This document shows, in pieces, positions 6,172-12,985 of a DNA stretch of 12,985 nt. The notes below the pieces were generated by a model that was not told the origin of the DNA, ran no database searches, and worked only from the letters and a program-made list of their open reading frames with translations. This DNA is from VBAS01 sp035764525 (GTDB lineage: Bacteria > Bacteroidota > Bacteroidia > Chitinophagales > Chitinophagaceae), in contig DASTZB010000619.1 of assembly GCA_035764525.1 (NCBI GenBank), forward strand, positions 1-12,985, read 5' to 3'. Within the stretch, counting starts at the first letter, position 1. Every line of letters begins with the position of its first letter. The translations under genes were made by a program, and so were the position numbers.

Positions 6172-6203
6172 CAAATATGTATGCTTTTTTGAATTTTTCC
6201 AAT
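6172..6203 (-). promoter_or_regulatory. Candidate trp operon promoter
   Basis: On the minus strand, ATTG at 6203-6200 (the -33 element) is followed after 20 nt by CATATTTG at 6179-6172, which differs from the Bacteroidota -7 consensus TAnnTTTG at one base. Transcription would start at about 6168-6165, directly before the leader-peptide ATG at 6164. The prediction is by consensus matching only. Confidence 0.5.
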
Positions 6204-6220
6204 TATTTCTTCTACCTTTT
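6188..6220 (+). promoter_or_regulatory. Candidate promoter of the NagX-like gene
   Basis: TTTG at 6188-6191 and TACCTTTT at 6213-6220 are separated by 21 nt; the second element matches TAnnTTTG except for the last base. The start would be near 6225, leaving a short leader before the ATG at 6238. It overlaps the candidate trp promoter on the other strand over 6188-6203. Confidence 0.4.
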
Positions 6221-6237
6221 TCAAAAATAAACTGCTT

Positions 6238-7347
6238 ATGTCAGCTGGTTCTGTCTTTTACCAAAGTGACAAACGCCTACTTTCCCTTGATTTTATGCGT
6301 GGATTAATAATGGTGTTGCTGGCAATTGAAAGCACCGGTTTATATGAACACCTGGGTGATGCATCAGGAGACAGCGGCTTGTTGCATGGGTTATTTCAGC
6401 AGTTCTTTCATCATCCATGGAATGGTTTGCGATTTTGGGATCTTATACAACCCGGATTCATGTTTATTGCAGGAACTGCTATGGCTTTTTCATTACATAA
6501 ACAAGCTAGCCAGGGCATGACGTGGAATCAATCTTTCAGAAAAGTATTGAAAAGATGTTTCTGGCTTTTTTTCTGGGGTGTGCTTGACTATGCAATAAAA
6601 CCAAAGGGGCTTTCTTTTGAATTATGGGATGTACTTACACAATTATCTTTTACCACTTTAGTAGCCTTCCTGATCTTTCGCTGGTCAGCAACTACACAAA
6701 TAATGATCTGTATTGGGTTATTACTCCTGACAGAAATAGTTTATCGCTTTACCAATATTCCTGGTTTTGACCAGCCTTTTACTGATCAACATAATTTTGG
6801 GAATTACATTGATCTCCTGTTGATGAATAAAATTAACAAAGGCGGGTGGGTAGCTATTAATTGTATCCCAACGGCGGTGCATACAATTGCGGGAGCACTG
6901 GCAGGAAAACTATTGTTATCGAAACAAGAAAAAATAAAACCATTACTTATTTGGGCATTAGTTTGCCTTGTGGTCGGCTATGGTCTCGATTTCGCAGGCA
7001 TCACTCCTATTATAAAAAGAATTGCTACCAGTTCTTTTACACTTTCGTCGTTAGGTTGGTGTTTAATCGGTTTAGCAGCCTGTTATTGGTGGATCGATAT
7101 GCTGGATCATAAAAAACATCTCAAATTTTTTATTGTAATAAGCATGAATTCAATTTTCATTTATCTTTTCTTTGAAATTTTAGGAGGATGGTTCAATCGT
7201 TATGTTGGAATCGCCACAAACGGATTAATGGGTTTTATCAATACACCCGAAAATCTTAAGCCTATTATTACTTCGCTTTGTATTTTCACATTGGAGTGGC
7301 TGCTGTGCTATTTCTTATATAAGAAAAAAATATTTTTTAAACTATAA
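6238..7347 (+). CDS. NagX/HGSNAT-like membrane acyltransferase family protein
   Basis: A 369-residue polytopic membrane protein with about nine to eleven hydrophobic segments. The family marks are LLSLDFMRGLIMVLLAIES (14-32), HHPWNGLRFWDLIQPGFMFIAG (58-79), GGWVAINCIPTAVHTIAG (202-219) and MNSIFIYLFFEIL (303-315). These match the group that includes bacterial NagX (COG4299) and the lysosomal heparan-alpha-glucosaminide N-acetyltransferase, which moves acetyl groups across a membrane onto sugars. The bacterial substrates are mostly unknown, so only acyl transfer to an envelope or sugar acceptor can be suggested. The start at 6238 is the first ATG before the LLSLDF motif. The GNAT gene follows 18 nt downstream and is probably cotranscribed. 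Confidence 0.85.
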   Translation: MSAGSVFYQSDKRLLSLDFMRGLIMVLLAIESTGLYEHLGDASGDSGLLHGLFQQFFHHPWNGLRFWDLIQPGFMFIAGTAMAFSLHKQASQGMTWNQSFRKVLKRCFWLFFWGVLDYAIKPKGLSFELWDVLTQLSFTTLVAFLIFRWSATTQIMICIGLLLLTEIVYRFTNIPGFDQPFTDQHNFGNYIDLLLMNKINKGGWVAINCIPTAVHTIAGALAGKLLLSKQEKIKPLLIWALVCLVVGYGLDFAGITPIIKRIATSSFTLSSLGWCLIGLAACYWWIDMLDHKKHLKFFIVISMNSIFIYLFFEILGGWFNRYVGIATNGLMGFINTPENLKPIITSLCIFTLEWLLCYFLYKKKIFFKL

Positions 7348-7365
7348 TAAACCCCGTTTAATAGA

Positions 7366-7650
7366 ATGGAAATTCAAAATAAAAAAGTCGGGAATAAAGG
7401 GATATTTTATATTGAAAAGGATAAAAAGATTGTAGCAGAAATGGTATATACAATGGCTGCAAGCGATAAAATGATAATTGAACATACAGAAGTGAGCGAT
7501 GAGCTAAAAGGGCAAAGCATCGGGCTTCGGCTTGTAAAGAATGCCGCAGACTATGCAAGAAAGAACAATATAAAGATAGTTCCGTTATGTCCGTTTACAC
7601 TGTCAGTATTTAAAAAACGACCTGAGTTTGAAGATGTGTGGTTAAAATAA
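7366..7650 (+). CDS. Small GNAT-family N-acetyltransferase (YjdJ/COG2388 type)
   Basis: A 94-residue cytoplasmic protein with the short GNAT fold: EHTEVSDELKG (39-49), the acetyl-CoA pyrophosphate loop KGQSIGLRLV (48-57), then helix ADYARKN and CPFTLSVFKKRPEFEDV (75-91). This is the compact family in which the full-length GNAT N-terminus is absent, so the gene is complete rather than truncated. The substrate is unknown. It lies 18 nt after the NagX-like gene on the same strand. The 81 nt that follow before the amidohydrolase hold no clear terminator hairpin. Confidence 0.88.
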   Translation: MEIQNKKVGNKGIFYIEKDKKIVAEMVYTMAASDKMIIEHTEVSDELKGQSIGLRLVKNAADYARKNNIKIVPLCPFTLSVFKKRPEFEDVWLK

Positions 7651-7731
7651 TTTATTTGACCCAGCTGCACAATTACTATTTAACTTTACTTACGTCGCAC
7701 TCTTGTACATTTAAATCTATATTCAGCAATT

Positions 7732-8997
7732 ATGCGAAAAGTATTTCTATCACTCATCTTTCTTATTTATGTAACTACTTCCTTTTCTCAGCAAACCGAT
7801 AAATACATTTTACTAAAACCTGATCGTGTATTTGATGGAGAAACCATGCAAACCGGTTGGGTAGTATTAGTAAAGAATAATAAAATTGAACAAGCCGGTT
7901 CAATGATGTTCAAATTACCAGCGGGTACAGAAATCATCGAACTGAAAGGAATGACCTTATTACCGGGATTGATCGAAGGCCATTCACATTTATTTCTTCA
8001 TCCTTATAACGAAACTTCATGGAATGACCAGGTGCTAAAAGAAAGTAGGGCGGAAAGAACTGTAAGAGCAGTAACCCATGCTAAGGCAACGTTAATGGCT
8101 GGATTTACTACAGTCAGAGATCTTGGCACCGAAGGAGCAGTGTATGATGACGTTGGATTGAAAGAGTCTATAGAAAAAGAATTAATTCCTGGACCCAGAA
8201 TGATCATTGCAACAAGAGCTATTGTAGCAACCGGAAGTTATGGTCCGAAGCTTTCTGCAGATAATGAAACAATAAAAGGAGCTGCTGAAGCTGATGGCGG
8301 AGACGGATTAATAAAAGAAATAAGAACACAGATCGGCAAAGGCGCCGATTTTATAAAAATTTATGCAGACTATCGGTGGGGAGTCAATAAAGAGGCGCAA
8401 CCCACTTTCACTTCTGAAGAGTTGAAAAAAGCAGTAGAAGTGATCCAAAGTAGCGGAAGAAAATTAGTGGTGCATGCAGTAACTGCGGAAGCAATGAAAA
8501 GGGCTACACTTGCCGGTGTATCTACCATTGAACATGGCGATAAAGGAACAGAAGAGGTTTTTAAACTCATGAAAGAAAAAGGAGTGGCACTTTGTCCAAC
8601 TTTAACAGCAGGAGAATCAATTTTACAATATGATGGTTGGAAAAAAGGCGCTGATGCAGAACCACAAAGGATCATTGATAAGAAAAAAAGTTTTCAATTG
8701 GCATTAAAAACCGGCGTTACCATTTGCATGGGTGGCGATGTTGGTGTATTTGCACACGGAGATAATGCAAGAGAGATGGAGCTGATGGTGGAATATGGCA
8801 TGAAAGCAATCGATGTTTTAAGATCTGCAACGTCTACAAATGCTGATGTATTTGGCTATGGAAATAAAATTGGCAGAATTAAAAAAGATCTGTTCGCCGA
8901 CATCATTGCAGTCGAAGGAGATCCTTCAACTGATATTAAAAATATCAGGAAAATAAAATTGATAATAAAAGATGGTATCGTTTACAAAAAAGAATAA
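7732..8997 (+). CDS. Exported amidohydrolase (imidazolonepropionase/Xaa-Pro dipeptidase-like)
   Basis: A 421-residue metal-dependent hydrolase of the COG1228 group. An N-terminal signal peptide ends near SFSQQ (17-21), so it acts in the periplasm or outside. The metal ligands and catalytic residues are visible: EGHSH (82-86, His84 and His86), the probable carbamylated Lys209 in ADFIKIY, VHAVT (His248), EHGDKG (His268) and the MGGDVGVFAHG block with Asp336. The C-terminal GRIKKDLFADIIAVEGDP segment closes the composite beta domain. Members cleave cyclic amides or dipeptides such as Xaa-Pro; the substrate is not determinable here. It ends 5 nt from the convergent cytochrome gene. Confidence 0.9.
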   Translation: MRKVFLSLIFLIYVTTSFSQQTDKYILLKPDRVFDGETMQTGWVVLVKNNKIEQAGSMMFKLPAGTEIIELKGMTLLPGLIEGHSHLFLHPYNETSWNDQVLKESRAERTVRAVTHAKATLMAGFTTVRDLGTEGAVYDDVGLKESIEKELIPGPRMIIATRAIVATGSYGPKLSADNETIKGAAEADGGDGLIKEIRTQIGKGADFIKIYADYRWGVNKEAQPTFTSEELKKAVEVIQSSGRKLVVHAVTAEAMKRATLAGVSTIEHGDKGTEEVFKLMKEKGVALCPTLTAGESILQYDGWKKGADAEPQRIIDKKKSFQLALKTGVTICMGGDVGVFAHGDNAREMELMVEYGMKAIDVLRSATSTNADVFGYGNKIGRIKKDLFADIIAVEGDPSTDIKNIRKIKLIIKDGIVYKKE

Positions 8998-9002
8998 ATC
9001 AA

Positions 9003-9416
9003 TTATAGTCTTTCCCTGACAGCCTTTACTTCATCGGCTGTAACAGCTGCAGCTTTATTTCCAAAGTTGTTTCTTATATAAGTCAGGAGATTTGCTATCC
9101 TTCTGTCTTTTAAGTCAGCTTGAGCCGGCATCTCATTTCTATTATGATGGTCCGGATAGCTTTTTAATTCTGCAGAGCCTTTAAGCAAAACTCTAATTAG
9201 TTTATTACTGGGACCCAACACAATTTTTGATCCTGATAATGCAGGGCTAAATGATGGAATGCCTTTGGCATCCGCCGAATGGCAAGGACTGCATACTCTA
9301 TCATAAGTCTTTTTTCCCTTTGGCCCCTTCGCCAGATTTACATTTGAAGCATCACGTTCCCAGGAAATCAGTAGTAAACAAATTGCAAATAAAAAAACAC
9401 CTAAAAGATTCCTCAT
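9003..9416 (-). CDS. Small c-type cytochrome
   Basis: A 137-residue exported protein with one haem-binding motif, CSPCH (42-46), and a likely axial Met96 in NEMPAQADLKDRRIANLLTY (94-113), typical of class I monohaem cytochromes. The start used is the ATG at 9416, which gives a clean hydrophobic signal (MRNLLGVFLFAICLLLI) and follows the preceding stop by 1 nt. An in-frame ATG at 9464 would add 16 basic residues and overlap the dehydrogenase. Being coupled to a PQQ-type dehydrogenase, it probably accepts that enzyme's electrons in the periplasm and passes them to the respiratory chain. Confidence 0.9.
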   Translation of the reverse strand: MRNLLGVFLFAICLLLISWERDASNVNLAKGPKGKKTYDRVCSPCHSADAKGIPSFSPALSGSKIVLGPSNKLIRVLLKGSAELKSYPDHHNRNEMPAQADLKDRRIANLLTYIRNNFGNKAAAVTADEVKAVRERL

Positions 9417-9417
9417 C

Positions 9418-10716
9418 TTAATTTTTATAGATGATTTTCCAAACCCTGCCTTTCTGATCATCACAAATATACAATGATCCGTCTGGCCCTTGTGCTAAAC
9501 CACACGGTCTGAAGGTGGCGCCCTGCGGTGTTTTAGTTTCACCAGCAAACCCATCCGCGAAAATTTCATAGTCGCCGTTTGGCATTCCATTTTTAAATGG
9601 AAGGAATACTACAAAATAACCCTGCTGTGGTCTTGGCGCTCTGTTCCATGAACCATGAAATGCAATGAAAGCTCCATTACGATATTTTTCAGGGAATTGT
9701 GTTCCTGTGTAAAACACTAATCCATTCGGCGCCCAATGACCAGGAAATGCGTAGATCGGTTTTCCTTTTCCATCACAACGGTCAGTTCTTATTTTATCAC
9801 CACCATATTCAGGATTTACTAATTTTTTCTTTTGTCTTTGATCATAATAACAATAAGGCCACCCAAAGTCGGAACCTTTCTTCATTAGGAACATTTCTTC
9901 AGCAGGCAACTCCACACTTTCCTCTTCTGTATACTTATCGCGATAAAGCTTATTCAGATCATCACGACCATGTTGCACACCATATAATTCATTTGCGCTA
10001 TCGTTCCAGTCAAGCGCCATGATATTCCGGATACCAGTTACATATCGTACCCCATCTTTATATGTTTGATCTTTCTTGTCAACCTTAAATTGCCAGATGC
10101 CACCGGCATTTTTTAAGATCGGGCAAGGATCTTGCCCTTTAGAACCTTCTGTACGATCTTTTTCCTGGCAGGCGTTGGACGGTGCACCAATGTTTACATA
10201 AATATTTCCTGCATTATCTAATGTTATTGGTTTTGAAGAATGCTGGTTCTTATTTACCAGGTCAGTTACGATCAGTTCTTCACTGCTGGTATCAATTTCA
10301 TTATTAGCATTCAACTTATATCTATAAATTTTTTCATCAGTTGTTGCATAGAGATAGCCATTCTTAATGGCAATACCAGTGCCTTTATAATTTCCAAACC
10401 CTCTTATATCTTCGGCTATTCCATCTTTGTTCGCATCACGCAAACGAAGAATACCGTGACCATCTTTCAGTTCATCGATCTTTGTATAAACATCTCCATT
10501 GGAGTTTACAACAATATGACGTGCCTTTCCAAGATTATCTGCAAACACTGATGCAGAAAAACCGGCGGGAAGTGTTATACCACCATTAGGCTGGTTTGTT
10601 GTTGAAGTGCTTTCTTTTTTCTCTTCTTTTGTTTCCTTTTTATCAGATGCGTTATTAGCACAATAACTTAATGTAAAGACCGCGACGATCGCAAAAAAAC
10701 TTTTGAGAAATTTCAT
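9418..10716 (-). CDS. L-sorbosone dehydrogenase-like PQQ-dependent lipoprotein
   Basis: A 432-residue six-bladed beta-propeller protein of the sorbosone/soluble glucose dehydrogenase group (COG2133). Features in order are a lipoprotein signal with Cys19 (LSYC), a charged linker DKKETKEEKKE (25-35), LPAGFSASVFADNLG (49-63), DANKDGIAED resembling a calcium loop (94-103), GVQHGRDDL (247-255), FGWPYCYYD (284-292), FHGSWNR (353-359) and RPCGLAQGPDGSLYICDD (403-420). The start at 10716 is the ATG before the signal; the frame is open 41 codons further to 10839, but that part has no family resemblance. The Tyr before Cys19 is unusual for a lipobox. PQQ use and sugar or aldehyde oxidation are inferred from the family; the cytochrome c directly after supports an electron-transfer role. 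Confidence 0.88.
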   Translation of the reverse strand: MKFLKSFFAIVAVFTLSYCANNASDKKETKEEKKESTSTTNQPNGGITLPAGFSASVFADNLGKARHIVVNSNGDVYTKIDELKDGHGILRLRDANKDGIAEDIRGFGNYKGTGIAIKNGYLYATTDEKIYRYKLNANNEIDTSSEELIVTDLVNKNQHSSKPITLDNAGNIYVNIGAPSNACQEKDRTEGSKGQDPCPILKNAGGIWQFKVDKKDQTYKDGVRYVTGIRNIMALDWNDSANELYGVQHGRDDLNKLYRDKYTEEESVELPAEEMFLMKKGSDFGWPYCYYDQRQKKKLVNPEYGGDKIRTDRCDGKGKPIYAFPGHWAPNGLVFYTGTQFPEKYRNGAFIAFHGSWNRAPRPQQGYFVVFLPFKNGMPNGDYEIFADGFAGETKTPQGATFRPCGLAQGPDGSLYICDDQKGRVWKIIYKN

Positions 10717-10845
10717 ATAAAAAAATTTGAGAATAAAAATACTGTAACGTATGACATGAAATAAAAATACTCTTAAATAAAATTTTACAGGTGGCGCTGT
10801 TGTGCACTGTTCTATCAGTACCTTCGGAGCAAACCACATGCCGAT

Positions 10846-11637
10846 ATGCGGCCATTTAATTTTCTCATTTGGTCATTACTTGCATTTATTTGTTGCAGTA
10901 CAGCTGACAAAAGTTCTGTTTCAAAATGGAAATTAGTTTGGAGTGATGATTTCAGCTATTCAGGATTACCGGATTCCACAAAATGGAACTATGATATCGG
11001 CGGTCATGGTTGGGGGAATAATGAACTCCAATTTTATACAAAACAACGATTAGAAAATGCAAGAGTGGAAAAAGGCTATCTTACAATCGAAGCAAGAAAA
11101 GAAACATGGGAGGGAAAAAATTACACATCTGCACGATTGGTTACAAAAGGAAAGGGCGACTGGCAATATGGTAAAGTTGAAGTGAGAGCAAGATTGCCAA
11201 AAGGTCTTGGCACATGGCCAGCCATCTGGATGCTTGGGAGCACTACCCCGTTCCACTGGCCCGATGATGGTGAAATTGATATTATGGAGCATGTTGGTTT
11301 TAACCAGGGCTTTATTCATGGTTCTGTTCATTGCAAAAAATATTACCACGTTATTGGTACACAAAAGACCGACACGATAAAAGTAGAGGATTGTTCAGAA
11401 AAATTTCATGTATACGGAGTGGAATGGAATAATGACAGCGTCAAAGTATCTGTGGATGCAAAAGAATATTTCAAATTTGCCAATGAACACAGCGGCTACG
11501 ATGCATGGCCATTCGACAATAAAATGCATTTGTTAATGAATATTGCTGTTGGTGGCAACTGGGGTGGACAAAAAGGCGTTGATGAAAATATATGGCCGCA
11601 AAAAATGGAAATTGATTATGTTCGGGTTTACCAATGA
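10846..11637 (+). CDS. GH16 family endo-beta-glucanase-like lipoprotein
   Basis: A 263-residue single-domain glycoside hydrolase. The catalytic motif is GEIDIMEHVG (142-151): nucleophile Glu143, Asp145 and acid/base Glu148. Other family blocks are WSDDFSYSG (32-40), WGNNELQFYT (56-65), ARLVTKGKGDWQYGKVEVRA (96-115, shown here as range with key residues), WPAIWMLG (124-131) and MNIAVGGNWGG (231-241). The layout is that of laminarinases (beta-1,3- or mixed-linkage glucanases). The N-terminus has a lipoprotein signal with Cys16 or Cys17 (FICCSTADKSS), so it is probably anchored in the envelope. There is no carbohydrate-binding module. It is divergent from the dehydrogenase gene across 129 nt in which no convincing promoter was found. 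Confidence 0.93.
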   Translation: MRPFNFLIWSLLAFICCSTADKSSVSKWKLVWSDDFSYSGLPDSTKWNYDIGGHGWGNNELQFYTKQRLENARVEKGYLTIEARKETWEGKNYTSARLVTKGKGDWQYGKVEVRARLPKGLGTWPAIWMLGSTTPFHWPDDGEIDIMEHVGFNQGFIHGSVHCKKYYHVIGTQKTDTIKVEDCSEKFHVYGVEWNNDSVKVSVDAKEYFKFANEHSGYDAWPFDNKMHLLMNIAVGGNWGGQKGVDENIWPQKMEIDYVRVYQ

Positions 11638-11646
11638 ATAGTTAAT

Positions 11647-11698
11647 GGTTAATAGTTAATTGAAACACGATTAACGATTACACAATTAACCAATAACC
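11647..11698. repeat. Imperfect palindrome with 7-nt periodicity between the GH16 and S9 genes
   Basis: Arms of 16 nt at 11647-11662 and 11683-11698 are complementary at 14 of 16 positions around a 20-nt loop. The left arm belongs to three GTTAATN heptamers starting at 11641; the right half contains the matching ATTAAC-type units. The design, loop length and 7-nt period match the element between trpE and trpG. It begins just after the GH16 stop and could end that transcript weakly, but no T-run follows. Confidence 0.6.
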
Positions 11699-11735
11699 AC
11701 GATAATAAGAATGTACCTAAATAAAATAAACAATC

Positions 11736-12985
11736 ATGAGAAAGTTAATCTTCCTTCTGCTCCTCGTTTCTTCTGCAAAATTATTTGCACAAGATGGTTA
11801 TAAAACCCCACCCAAAGAGATCATGGATCTTATATTGGTAAAACCAACGCCAAATGTAAGTCTTGATGATAAAGCGGAATGGATGTTATTCAGTCAAAGC
11901 AATAGCTACCCATCAATAGAAGAATTAGCGCAACCCGAGCTAAGAATAGCGGGCCTGCGCATTAATCCAAATAATTTTGCGCCGAGCAGGCAAACTTTCA
12001 TCAATGATCTATGGTTTAAAAACCTTTCGTCCAATAAAGAATTTAAAATAGCTGGTCTTCCATCTCCATTAATGGCAAGTAACATTAGTTGGAGTCCTAA
12101 TGATAAAAAAATCGCTTTTACACATACAACATCCACACGTGTGGATCTTTATGTTATTGATGTAACCACCCAAAAGGCAATGAAAGTCAATAAGCAGCCT
12201 TTGAATACAATTTCCGGGAGTTATCAATGGATCGATGACAATACATTATTATATCGCACCATCGTAAAACCGGTTACTGCAGCACCGCCAAAATCTGCAG
12301 TACCTAAAGGGCCAACTGTACAGGAAAATTATGGCAAAGCATCTCCACGCCCTACTTTCCAGGACATGATCAAAAATCCTTACGATGAACAGCTATTTGA
12401 ATTTTACGGCACCACACAATTAGTAAGAAATGTGAATGGCGCAGAAACAAAAATTGGCTCGCCTGCTATTTACACAAGCATCAACGTTTCACCTGATAAA
12501 AAATACATGATGCTTCGTACAATTAAAAAACCATTTTCATATCTCGTACCAGCTTTTGGTTTTCCTTCTACTGTTGTGATCACAGACATGAATGGCAAGC
12601 AAATAAAAATGCTCGCCGATCTTCCATCGGCAGAAACGGCGCCAAGTGGCAATGATAATGTGCAGAATGTTGCAAGAGGTTTTGAATGGAGAGATGATGA
12701 AGCAGCAACTGTGGTTTGGTGCATGCCCCTTGATAGTGGATTAATTAAATCGAAAGTAGATTATCATGACGCTGTACTTGCACTTAGTTCACCATTCAGT
12801 GGTCAGCCAAAAGAACTTTTTAAAACACAAATGCGCTATCGCGGTACCGGTTGGGGAAATGCTACGATCGCATTGGTAAATGAAGGCCTAACCGGTAAAC
12901 AGCTTACACGAATGAATCGCTACAATCCTTCAACAGGTCAAATGGACAAACTGATCGAAAGAAATTCAACTGATAATTATGCCAA
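11736..12985 (+). CDS. Secreted S9 family peptidase, glutamyl endopeptidase-like, C-terminus cut by window edge
   Basis: The frame runs from an ATG at 11736 to the right edge, 416 codons with no stop. A signal peptide (MRKLIFLLLLVSSAKLFAQ) is followed by PPKEIMDLILVKPTP (25-39) and by IEELAQPELRIAGLRINP (61-78), the N-terminal blocks I recall from bacterial relatives of plant chloroplast glutamyl endopeptidase. Beta-propeller blades with WSPND and VSPDKKY motifs follow, and KKPFSYLVPAFGFP lies in the middle. The catalytic Ser-Asp-His alpha/beta-hydrolase domain would lie beyond the window, so activity cannot be checked. A plain prolyl oligopeptidase or DPP-like S9 member is the alternative. 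The gene starts 98 nt after the GH16 stop. Confidence 0.85.
   Translation, partial: MRKLIFLLLLVSSAKLFAQDGYKTPPKEIMDLILVKPTPNVSLDDKAEWMLFSQSNSYPSIEELAQPELRIAGLRINPNNFAPSRQTFINDLWFKNLSSNKEFKIAGLPSPLMASNISWSPNDKKIAFTHTTSTRVDLYVIDVTTQKAMKVNKQPLNTISGSYQWIDDNTLLYRTIVKPVTAAPPKSAVPKGPTVQENYGKASPRPTFQDMIKNPYDEQLFEFYGTTQLVRNVNGAETKIGSPAIYTSINVSPDKKYMMLRTIKKPFSYLVPAFGFPSTVVITDMNGKQIKMLADLPSAETAPSGNDNVQNVARGFEWRDDEAATVVWCMPLDSGLIKSKVDYHDAVLALSSPFSGQPKELFKTQMRYRGTGWGNATIALVNEGLTGKQLTRMNRYNPSTGQMDKLIERNSTDNYA

Noticed and set aside
7706..7713. TACATTTA as a -7 promoter element for the amidohydrolase
   Set aside because: It lacks the final G and has no TTG at the right distance upstream; too weak to annotate.
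9417..9464. Longer cytochrome c start at 9464
   Set aside because: It adds basic residues before a clean signal peptide and overlaps the dehydrogenase by 47 nt; the ATG at 9416 directly precedes the hydrophobic signal.
10800..10826. TTG...TACCTTCG as a promoter for the GH16 gene
   Set aside because: The spacer is only 16 nt and the -7 box has a mismatch; nothing else supports it.
10717..10839. Longer dehydrogenase start at 10839
   Set aside because: The extra 41 residues lie in intergenic DNA and would bury the lipoprotein signal; the ATG at 10716 begins it.

Overview
The window looks like a chromosomal segment from a Bacteroidota bacterium, most likely a member of the Chitinophagaceae. The evidence is the AT-rich base composition, the near absence of Shine-Dalgarno sequences, candidate promoters resembling TTG-N20-TAnnTTTG, a DUF3667 zinc-ribbon membrane protein, a PQQ-type lipoprotein dehydrogenase paired with cytochrome c, a lipoprotein GH16 glucanase, and the AT-rich degenerate repeats common in these genomes. 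The genus is inference.

Left half (1-6164, minus strand): a tryptophan biosynthesis operon in the order trpL (leader peptide) - attenuator - trpE - trpG - trpD - trpC - trpF - trpF - DUF3667. It carries chorismate through anthranilate to indole-3-glycerol phosphate. trpB and trpA do not follow trpF; a DUF3667 membrane-protein gene takes that place and runs off the left edge. trpF is present as two complete tandem copies overlapping by 4 nt, both with the catalytic Cys and Asp. The operon begins with a compact attenuator absent from the supplied gene predictions: an 18-residue leader peptide with three consecutive Trp codons (6108-6164), followed by an intrinsic terminator (6051-6079). The terminator's 5' arm can instead pair over 8 perfect base pairs with the Phe-Gly-Val codons of the leader. 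The predicted promoter puts the transcript start only a few bases before the leader AUG.

The operon is also full of small repeats. Degenerate tracts with a 7-nt period lie in frame inside trpG (4091-4127) and trpC (2743-2773). A 21-nt-arm imperfect hairpin separates trpE from trpG, and a C/G-rich repeat carries the trpD stop codon. A hairpin of the same design, also with a 20-nt loop, lies at 11647-11698.

Right half: divergent from the trp operon, a NagX/HGSNAT-like membrane acyltransferase and a small GNAT acetyltransferase form a probable two-gene unit (6238-7650). An exported amidohydrolase follows (7732-8997). It converges, with only 5 bp between, on a minus-strand pair: an L-sorbosone-dehydrogenase-like lipoprotein (9418-10716) and a c-type cytochrome (9003-9416), probably an envelope oxidation module. 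Divergent from these are a GH16 lipoprotein (10846-11637) and the N-terminal two-thirds or less of a secreted S9 peptidase resembling glutamyl endopeptidase (11736 to the right edge). No rRNA, tRNA, CRISPR array, insertion sequence or phage gene was seen. No stretch over 300 bases lacks a gene; the longest is 5941-6237, which holds the trp control region.
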